This document shows, one piece after another, positions 58,401-64,000 of a stretch of DNA of 64,000 nt. Position 1 is the first letter of the stretch. Each line of letters begins with the position of its first letter. The notes beneath the pieces were generated by a model that was given only the letters and a program-made list of their open reading frames with translations, made no database searches and was not told the DNA's origin. Position numbers and translations under genes: made by a program. Source of the DNA: Fibrobacterota bacterium (GTDB lineage: Bacteria; Fibrobacterota; Chitinivibrionia; Chitinivibrionales; Chitinispirillaceae); assembly GCA_023459055.1 (NCBI GenBank), contig JAEWVR010000015.1, positions 62,001 to 126,000 of the forward strand, in the 5' to 3' direction.

Positions 58401-58573
58401 CGGCACCAGTACAGCAGCAGTCATATAACAGTGCACCTCAGCAGCAGATGACCAGTCGCGGTGGGCCACAGCCACCAAGGCAACCTGTTGTTCGTAATGC
58501 ATTTGAAGTCGGGCGCAATGATCCCTGTCCATGTGGTAGTGGTAAGAAATTCAAGAAATGTCATGGAGCGTAG
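55448..58573 (+). CDS. secA: Preprotein translocase ATPase SecA
   Basis: A 1041-residue motor that drives export through SecYEG. Walker A is TGEGKTQ (120-126), the DEAD-type Walker B is IIDEVDNILVDEARTP, and motif TNMAGRGTDI lies in the second nucleotide-binding fold; LRGRAGRQGDPG is the arginine-finger region. A long insertion of about 150 residues, rich in Lys and Glu (about 260-400), lies in the first half and lengthens the protein beyond the roughly 850-900 of most SecA, a trait I associate with the FCB group. The C-terminus has a Gln/Pro-rich linker and a zinc site CPCGSGKKFKKCHG (Cys1027, Cys1029, Cys1038). The ATG overlaps the previous stop. Confidence 0.97.
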   Translation: MTLLKILGFLFGSKQDRDVKKLRPILARVNGLKETISKLSDDELKAKTGEFRERLAAGETLDDLLPEAFAVVREATHRVLGERKMVTDPVFGEIPFMAHFDVQVMGAITLHQGKISEMKTGEGKTQVAAMAAYLNALSGKGVHVITVNDYLAKRDSEWMGRIFRFLGLTVGCLDTTEPHGPERAEAYRCDITYGTNNEYGFDYLRDNMATSPEQCVQRELNFAIIDEVDNILVDEARTPLIISGQVARSNKEYEELKPQVSKVVNAQMTLVQDIIAEAEELLKQEGKDYEAGKRLLIAKRGSPKNKKLIKMLKEQGIAKLVKTVETDYHRDKKTHELDEELYYTIDESGHSAELTDKGRNLVGGSNQDFFVVPDLAEEIGRIDKDESLSIEDKALRKEQVHREYAERSERIHSVSQLLRAYSLFEIDVDYVVQDGQILIVDEFTGRILHGRRYSEGLHQALEAKEGVKIAGESQTLATITFQNFFKMYAKVAGMTGTAVTEAAEFHEIYKLDVVTIPTNRGLKRNDFNDEIYKTHREKYNAVVKDIKAMKEIGRPVLVGTTSIEKSELLSKLLQRAGVEHEVLNAKQHAKEATIVAQAGKLGAVTIATNMAGRGTDIVLGGNFEIMANNELIKQGIDPETMTLEEKRVKFAKFYEQTKEEHVKVKELGGLHILGTERHESRRIDNQLRGRAGRQGDPGSSKFYLSLDDDLMRIFGSERIANIMDRLGAEDGEVISHPFVSGAIGNAQKRVEGRNFEIRKHLKDYDDVMNLQRKEIYGLRQRILRGEDLKEEILDQAASTLDDMIVLHTSNGKYAENWALQELYGDIQTMFGVSYKISDDELATKTQQQLFDDVWKLVKEKYNDKERRFTSQLMRQFERHVFLMVIDNLWKDHLYEMDHLKSGVQYRSFGQKNPLYEYQREGLLMFEELRTMISKEVTSYIFRLERVEQRSAPAPQPSQTLHGNFSVFTQAGGQSSQQSAAPAQQAAPVQQQSYNSAPQQQMTSRGGPQPPRQPVVRNAFEVGRNDPCPCGSGKKFKKCHGA

Positions 58574-58578
58574 ATCAA

Positions 58579-59202
58579 ATGCAGGGGAAATTTATTACAT
58601 TCGAAGGCATTGACGGGTGTGGGAAGAGTACACAGCTCGCTTTGACCTCGAAGATATTGGCAGAAAAAGGGTATGATGTCGTTGTTACCCGTGAACCGGG
58701 GGGGACATCAATATCAGAAAAGATACGTGAGATTCTCCTGTCGCCTCTCAACAGCGAGATGGTAAACGAATGCGAAATCCTGCTCTATTGTGCAGCACGG
58801 GCGCAGCATGTTCGTGAAAAAATTATTCCTGCGGTAGAGAGCGGGAAAATTGTCCTTTGCGATCGTTTTCAGGAGGCAACATTCGGATATCAGGGGTATG
58901 GGCGGGGAATTCCGCTGGATGTCCTTAAGGCAGTTAATGCCTATGCAACGGGAGGCTTGAATCCTGATCTGACCTTTATTTTTGATTTAAGTGTTGAAAT
59001 GTCGGCAGGCAGGATGGCAAAAATAAACAAGGCAAAGGATCGTCTTGAACAAAACAGTGCAGAGTTTTTTCAAAAGATACGGGATGGTTTTCTGAATCTG
59101 GCAAAAAGCTCGCCAGAACGGATCAAACTGATAAATGCAGAGCAAAGTATTGAGCAGATCTCTGCAGAAGTAATAAATTTGATACAAAAACACATAAAAT
59201 AA
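58579..59202 (+). CDS. tmk: Thymidylate kinase
   Basis: A 207-residue enzyme that phosphorylates dTMP to dTDP. The P-loop is FEGIDGCGKST (about residues 6-16), TREPGGT follows near residue 36, and the DRFQEATFGYQGYGRG segment holds the substrate-binding Asp-Arg. The lid region is near residue 140. The in-frame start at 58558 lies inside secA; ATG 58579 is chosen because the family begins MQGKFITFEG and GGAG lies 10 bases before. It follows secA by 5 bases. Confidence 0.93.
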   Translation: MQGKFITFEGIDGCGKSTQLALTSKILAEKGYDVVVTREPGGTSISEKIREILLSPLNSEMVNECEILLYCAARAQHVREKIIPAVESGKIVLCDRFQEATFGYQGYGRGIPLDVLKAVNAYATGGLNPDLTFIFDLSVEMSAGRMAKINKAKDRLEQNSAEFFQKIRDGFLNLAKSSPERIKLINAEQSIEQISAEVINLIQKHIK

Positions 59203-59343
59203 AGAAAAAACAGGAAAACCTGTTGATACGTGATATATTTTTAGGTTTTCTGTAATCTATAGAGCAAGTATTCTTTTGTGCAGGGAGAATGCTTTCAAAC
59301 AGTGCTTATTGTTGTAGTAAATAATAAATAACCAGGTGAGTGA

Positions 59344-61266
59344 ATGGAAATTCAAAAAGACAAAAAGAGTTCTTTCGGGAAAATTCCTCTTGTTGGTGTA
59401 GTAATACTTGTTGTTGTTGTGATGGGGCTTTTGATTGATGCCACCAGGGCTGACAGTGACAGCTTCTACAAAGACATTGTTCGTCTTGACAATGTTGCAT
59501 CAAAGATTCATCAGAATTACGTTGAGGAGGTCTCGTCAAAAGATCTTATTGATAATGCTATCAAAGGGATGACACATATCCTTGATCCACATACGACCTA
59601 CTTTGAAGAGAAGGATTATCAGGAACTGAAGATTCACACCGAGGGGAAATTCGGTGGGCTTGGTATTCAGATTTCTATTCGTGATAAAGTGTTAACAGTA
59701 ATGACCCCGATTGCAGGAACACCGGCATCACGTGCTGGAATTCAGTCCGGTGACCAAATACTTAAAATTGATGGAAAATCGACTGCCGGTATCACTATTG
59801 ATAATGCAGTTGGCAAATTACGTGGTGAGCCGGGTACAAAAGTAACGATTACCATTCGTCGCAGCGGTGAGATGAAAGATGTTGATTACACTATTACCCG
59901 TGAAATTATACATATTAAACCGGTACCGTTTTCCGGTGTGATATCAGATAGTATCGGTTATGTTCAGCTGACAACATTCTCAGAAGATGCCGGTGCGGAA
60001 GTCGAGAAGGCAATCAGGGATTTAATCAAAAAAGGCATTAAAGGGTTGGTCTTTGATCTGCGTCATAATCCCGGTGGTTTGCTGCCTCAGGCTATTGAAG
60101 TGTCTGAGAAGTTCCTTCCAAAGAAGTCGCTGATTGTTTCCACCAAAGGGCGGGTCAGCGGACAGAATAAAGAATCATATTCATCATCGCAGCCGATTGT
60201 TCCACCCGAAATGCCTCTTGCCGTGCTCGTAAACTATGCAAGTGCGAGTGCATCAGAAATTGTAAGTGGTGCAATTCAGGACTGGGATCGTGGAATCGTG
60301 GTTGGTGATACAACATTTGGTAAGGGATCGGTTCAGACTCTGTTACCGCTTGATCCAACCCATACAATCAAATTGACAACAGCTTTTTACTACACGCCTT
60401 CAGGCCGCTGCATAAACAGACCCGAGAATTCTGTTCGTGGTAATGGTGATGACGAAGATGAGACAGATGGTTCAGCAGATGATATTGCTAAAGCGGACAG
60501 TTCTAAAACACGCAAATCAAAGATTGATACAACAGTATACAAAACCAAGAGAACCGGGCGTCTCGTGTATGGTAGCGGCGGTATAATTCCGGATACTATT
60601 GTAAAAATCGATATTCCCGCATTGCCGGTTCGTGCGTTGCTTGTGAAGGATATATTCTTCCAGTTTGCTAACAATATCTATCCACAGCTTAAAAAACGTA
60701 ACGTTAAAATCGATAAGGACTATATGCCTGATGATGCGACAATCAAAGGCTTTCTCAAATTTCTTGATTCAACAAAGTTTACATTCCAGAGTCTTGCACA
60801 GATGCGGTTTGAGGAGTTCAAGAAAAGTGCAGGGTTGAAAGATACGGTTGATTCTCTTGGGAAAAAGGTCGTTCTTTATCCTGAACTGCCGAAGTTCGAA
60901 GATATTGAGCTTGCTGAAATGAAAACAATGGTCCAGCGGGTTGATTCTGTGCTTGCTGAAGAGAGCAAGCGTGCAGTCGCAAGTAATGATAAAGAGATAA
61001 GGAAAATTCTGCGTGATGCGATATTGTATCGTGAGTATGGTCAGGATCATGAAATATACTATCGCTCAAAACTCGCGGATGATACGCAGTTGAAGGCTGC
61101 TGTATCGTTGATTTCAAATAAGGATGTGTATAGTTCATTATTGTTGCCTAAAAAAGTTGAAAAAACGGAAAATACTGAAAAAACAGAAAAAATTGACAAA
61201 GTTGAAAAAATAGAAAAAGCCGTAAAAACCGATAAAAATGGCAAAAAAGAAAAGCAGGCAAAGTAG
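59344..61266 (+). CDS. C-terminal processing protease (S41, CtpA/Prc type)
   Basis: A 640-residue membrane-anchored periplasmic protease. There is an N-terminal helix (about 14-32), a PDZ domain (about 95-180, with GGLGIQI and GTPASRAGIQSGDQIL), and an S41 catalytic core. Candidate dyad: Ser302 in NYASASASE and Lys327 in FGKGSV, 25 residues apart as in Tsp and CtpB. The last 45 residues are a Lys/Glu-rich repeat (KVEK, KTEK, KIEK). These proteases trim or degrade envelope proteins. ATG has a weak ribosome site (CCAGGTG). The position between tmk and the ppiD-like gene suggests an envelope-quality block. Confidence 0.93.
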   Translation: MEIQKDKKSSFGKIPLVGVVILVVVVMGLLIDATRADSDSFYKDIVRLDNVASKIHQNYVEEVSSKDLIDNAIKGMTHILDPHTTYFEEKDYQELKIHTEGKFGGLGIQISIRDKVLTVMTPIAGTPASRAGIQSGDQILKIDGKSTAGITIDNAVGKLRGEPGTKVTITIRRSGEMKDVDYTITREIIHIKPVPFSGVISDSIGYVQLTTFSEDAGAEVEKAIRDLIKKGIKGLVFDLRHNPGGLLPQAIEVSEKFLPKKSLIVSTKGRVSGQNKESYSSSQPIVPPEMPLAVLVNYASASASEIVSGAIQDWDRGIVVGDTTFGKGSVQTLLPLDPTHTIKLTTAFYYTPSGRCINRPENSVRGNGDDEDETDGSADDIAKADSSKTRKSKIDTTVYKTKRTGRLVYGSGGIIPDTIVKIDIPALPVRALLVKDIFFQFANNIYPQLKKRNVKIDKDYMPDDATIKGFLKFLDSTKFTFQSLAQMRFEEFKKSAGLKDTVDSLGKKVVLYPELPKFEDIELAEMKTMVQRVDSVLAEESKRAVASNDKEIRKILRDAILYREYGQDHEIYYRSKLADDTQLKAAVSLISNKDVYSSLLLPKKVEKTENTEKTEKIDKVEKIEKAVKTDKNGKKEKQAK

Positions 61267-61426
61267 CATTTAATCGGATTGCAGTAGTAGGGTGATATCA
61301 GGGTTTGATTTTTGAATCTCAGGCTACGTGGTTATTCGTTCAGTAGTTCCTCAGGTAAAGACTCAGTTACCCGCTGATAAGTACGAAAACTAATTTCATT
61401 GTATACGCACAATCATAGGAGATCTT

Positions 61427-63271
61427 ATGATCAAGAAAATGCGGGAAATGGCTCCCACAATAATGATTATCATTCTTGTCACCTTTGTGATAGGAACCAT
61501 ATTTTTTAACTGGGGTATGAATGCCGGAGGGCCCAAAAACAAGTACTCATCGGCTGGTACGATAAACGGTAAAGAGATTCCACTGAACAGATTTGATCAG
61601 GCTGTTAACGTTGAACGTCAGAGACTTCAGGAGCAGCGTGGTGGTGCGGATGTTCCACAGGCGCAATATCAAATGGTGCCTCGTCAGGTATGGGAACAGC
61701 AGGTTCAGTCAGTTCTCACTCAGGATATTCTTAAAAAAATGAAAATAAGTGCCACTGCAGATGAAGTATTTGAATACATAAAGAGAAATCCGATTCCCGG
61801 TGTTGATACGGCATCAATTTTTCAAACAAATGGTGTATTTGATACCAGTAAATATGTTAAGTTTCTTAACGATCCGGCAAATTACGATCAGTATCCGTGG
61901 TTGACAAATGTGGAGAGCTATGCTCGTGAGAGTGTTGTTCCTGCACAAAAACTCGAAAAAATACTCAATGCCGGCGCTATTCCATCAAAAGCAGAAATAG
62001 CATATGAAGCTGCCATGACAAACAGCAAAGTTCAGTACGAGTATGCAAGAGTAAATCTATATGCCCTTGATGTTGACACTAATAAGACAAGCGACGCAGA
62101 ATTGTTAAAGTATTATAAGGCCAATCCTGATTCGTTCAAGTCAGAAGCTCAGGCAAATCTTTACTTTGCAAAATTCCCGAAGGTTGCTACACCTGCAGAT
62201 GAAAGAGAACTGGTAAATCAGTTGAATGAAATCAGAACACGTGTTGAACAGTCATCAAATCCCGGCGAAACTTTTGCGAATGAGGCAAAGTTGGAATCTG
62301 ATGATGAAGGAAGTGCTCAGAATGGTGGAGATCTTGGATTTTTCGGCCGTGGTCAGATGGTTCCTGCGTTTGAAATTGCAGCGTTTGGTACTGACAGTGG
62401 AAAAATCTCTAATCCGATCAGAACACAGTACGGGTATCATATACTTTACGTTGAGGGAAAAACGGGTAAGGATTCCACTGCCAAAGTACGGGCACGTCAT
62501 ATTCTGAAGAAACTTACACCATCAGCGGAAACCTTCGAAATACTCTCTGACAGGGCAGATAGTCTCATAGCACTTGTTGATGAGAAGAATAAACTTCCTC
62601 TGGCGATTAAAAACTTCCCTGGTGTTGAGTTCGATTCTACCGGTTTTTATGCAAAAGGAGCGTTGATTCCAAAGATAGGGTACTTATCAGGTGCAGGGCA
62701 GCTTGCATTTGGCAGCAGTGACAAGAAATATACTGCGGAACGTCTTGAAAATAATGATGCATATTATGTTGTTGCACTTAAAGAAATTACAAAAAAAGGT
62801 ATTGCTCCATTTGAATCTGTTAAGGAAAGAATCAGGACAACAATTATGGATTCTGTGCGCAAACAGATGGCAAAGGAATATATGGATGGTGTTAAGCAGA
62901 AGTTAACCGATGCGTCATCACTGGTGTCAATTAAAGATTCTGATCCAAAGGTGTTTTCAGGTATAACAGATACCATTTCTGTTAACGGATATGTTCCGGG
63001 TATTGGAAACGATACAAAGGTATCTGCTATCGCGTTTGTAACGCCGTTAAATAAAATCTCAAATGTAATCGAATATGACGGGACTTACTATGTTGTAAAG
63101 CCATTATTCGTAAGCAAGGCTCCTGAAATTGATTGGAATTCTGATGCTGTTAAAACTGTTAAAGATGATCTGAAAATGAGAACTATTCAGCGTCTGTATT
63201 ACGGATGGTTTGCAAGTTATAGAAATAAGGCAAAGATCAAGAGTAATGTCGATGAACTCTATCTTGACTGA
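61427..63271 (+). CDS. PpiD-like membrane-anchored peptidyl-prolyl isomerase
   Basis: A 614-residue periplasmic folding factor. A membrane helix (about residues 10-30) precedes a SurA-N-like chaperone region (about 42-210). Parvulin-like units follow: the first (about 240-345) has GGDLGFFGRGQMVPAFE and YGYHILYVEG, and a second, more diverged unit starts at RARHILKK (about 355). A beta-rich tail ends the protein. PpiD proteins help newly exported polypeptides near SecYEG. ATG lies 6 bases after AGGAG. It is followed by a strong terminator. Confidence 0.88.
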   Translation: MIKKMREMAPTIMIIILVTFVIGTIFFNWGMNAGGPKNKYSSAGTINGKEIPLNRFDQAVNVERQRLQEQRGGADVPQAQYQMVPRQVWEQQVQSVLTQDILKKMKISATADEVFEYIKRNPIPGVDTASIFQTNGVFDTSKYVKFLNDPANYDQYPWLTNVESYARESVVPAQKLEKILNAGAIPSKAEIAYEAAMTNSKVQYEYARVNLYALDVDTNKTSDAELLKYYKANPDSFKSEAQANLYFAKFPKVATPADERELVNQLNEIRTRVEQSSNPGETFANEAKLESDDEGSAQNGGDLGFFGRGQMVPAFEIAAFGTDSGKISNPIRTQYGYHILYVEGKTGKDSTAKVRARHILKKLTPSAETFEILSDRADSLIALVDEKNKLPLAIKNFPGVEFDSTGFYAKGALIPKIGYLSGAGQLAFGSSDKKYTAERLENNDAYYVVALKEITKKGIAPFESVKERIRTTIMDSVRKQMAKEYMDGVKQKLTDASSLVSIKDSDPKVFSGITDTISVNGYVPGIGNDTKVSAIAFVTPLNKISNVIEYDGTYYVVKPLFVSKAPEIDWNSDAVKTVKDDLKMRTIQRLYYGWFASYRNKAKIKSNVDELYLD

Positions 63272-63295
63272 TTACATAGTTTAAAAAATTATAGA

Positions 63296-63333
63296 ACGGG
63301 TGATACATAGCGTGTGTATCACCCGTTTTTTTT
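63296..63333 (+). terminator. Strong intrinsic terminator
   Basis: ACGGGTGATACA (63296-63307) pairs perfectly with TGTATCACCCGT (63315-63326) around a 7-base loop and leads into an 8-base T-run. Confidence 0.92.
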
Positions 63334-63388
63334 ATTGATATTAATCCTATTCCTTGCCAAATTAGTGCCTATCGCGTATATTCAAGGA

Positions 63389-64000
63389 ATGAAAATCGGA
63401 TTTGATGCAAAACGGGCGTTTTTCAATAATACCGGGCTTGGCAATTACAGCCGGTCAACAATTGCCGGATTATCGACGTACTTTCCTCATAACTCCTACA
63501 TCCTCTATACACCAAAACCTCACCGGGCCAAATATCAGACCGCAGCAAAGAATGTACTGATCAAAGGGCCAAAAAATATCTTCTATAAGAAATTTCAGTC
63601 GCTCTGGCGAACCCATGGAATTCCATCGGAAGTAAAACAGGACAAGATTGACATTTTTCATGGACTCAGTAATGAGATTCCGTTTGGCATAGAGAAAACA
63701 GGCATTCCCGCGATTGCGTCAATTTGTGATATTATCTTCATTCATTATCCTGAACTGTACAAACCGATTGATCGTAATGTTTACAAAAAGAAACTCAGTA
63801 ATGCCATTGCGAATGCATCACGGATAATTACAATAAGTAAACAGACCAAAGACGATCTTGTGCTTACCTGCAATGTCAATGAAGACCAGATACGGGTTGT
63901 CTACCTTGCTTGCGCGTCTGTGTACTGGAATCCTGTGACTTTGACCGCGAGGCAACAGATACTGCAAAAGTATAAGCTTCCTGCCGAGTTTATTCTTAAT
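63389..64000 (+). CDS. Glycosyltransferase, GT4-like, N-terminal part (runs off window)
   Basis: The frame is open for 204 codons from ATG 63389 to the right edge. It begins MKIGFDAKRAFFNNTGLGNY, which is the Gly-rich acceptor-side loop of retaining GT-B enzymes, followed by DIFHGLSNEIPF and ASICDIIFIHYPELY, then ASRIITISKQTKDDL and VVYLAC at the domain boundary. The catalytic Glu and nucleotide-sugar half lie beyond the window. AAGGA abuts the ATG, an unusually short spacing. Likely role: transfer of mannose or another sugar in envelope glycan synthesis, by family analogy. Confidence 0.85.
   Translation, partial: MKIGFDAKRAFFNNTGLGNYSRSTIAGLSTYFPHNSYILYTPKPHRAKYQTAAKNVLIKGPKNIFYKKFQSLWRTHGIPSEVKQDKIDIFHGLSNEIPFGIEKTGIPAIASICDIIFIHYPELYKPIDRNVYKKKLSNAIANASRIITISKQTKDDLVLTCNVNEDQIRVVYLACASVYWNPVTLTARQQILQKYKLPAEFILN

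Noticed and set aside
1..64000. tRNA, rRNA or riboswitch genes
   Set aside because: I found no convincing tRNA arms, rRNA segments or riboswitch consensus on either strand by reading; a covariance-model search would be decisive.

Overview
This window reads as chromosomal DNA of a Gram-negative bacterium of moderate-to-low GC. It carries outer-membrane assembly genes (TamA/TamB type), a Ton/Tol-type energy system, a lipoprotein with a clear lipobox, secA, a PpiD-like periplasmic chaperone and a C-terminal processing protease. The long SecA (1041 residues, with an internal insertion and a C-terminal SEC-C zinc motif), secreted enzymes with CBM-type modules, and a Ton cluster with two ExbB-like and two ExbD-like units suggest the FCB superphylum, perhaps a Fibrobacterota-like lineage. 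That placement is inference, since no rRNA or tRNA gene is visible.

Layout. 1-9,033 (minus strand): a co-directional hybrid NRPS/PKS operon. In transcription order it encodes a methyltransferase-carrier protein didomain, then docking-condensation-FkbH-carrier, then KS-AT-carrier-condensation running off the left edge. 9.0-13.0 kb: a decayed GGDEF gene, a cluster of degenerate TCAGTAAA repeats, and a secreted GH43/CBM6 hemicellulase. 13.0-19.6 kb: a TamB-TamA pair. 19.65-29.6 kb: a loosely packed accessory stretch holding another GGDEF remnant, a nucleotidyltransferase gene with a single in-frame amber codon, a membrane protein, an MFS exporter, a B12/radical-SAM enzyme, a REP-type transposase remnant beside perfect palindromes, an AT-rich FRG-domain gene, a flavoprotein and a methyltransferase. 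29.6-37.4 kb: a secreted caspase-fold (C25-like) multidomain protease, engB, a flavin-binding split-barrel protein, transketolase and a phosphodiesterase. 37.5-49.7 kb (all minus strand): an exported unknown, sbcD-sbcC, a VOC protein, a lipoprotein 5'-nucleotidase, a VWA membrane protein, nadB and a SIS-domain sugar-phosphate isomerase. 49.9-54.0 kb: a small exported protein, ExbB, an ExbB-ExbD fusion, ExbD and a TonB-like protein. 54.2-63.3 kb: PilZ, a FliL-like membrane protein, secA, tmk, ctp and a ppiD-like gene, closed by a strong terminator. 63.4 kb to the end: the start of a glycosyltransferase.

How the parts relate. The biosynthetic operon probably makes a small hybrid polyketide-peptide that includes a glycerate-derived unit. 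The GH43 and protease genes point to degradation of external polymers. The Ton cluster, Tam pair, SecA, Ctp and PpiD form an envelope-biogenesis and transport block. The most notable items are the in-line FkbH assembly line, the ExbB-ExbD fusion with Asn at the usual ExbD proton-site Asp, the amber-interrupted but otherwise intact nucleotidyltransferase, and the family of short palindromes with TAGGG ends next to a transposase relic.
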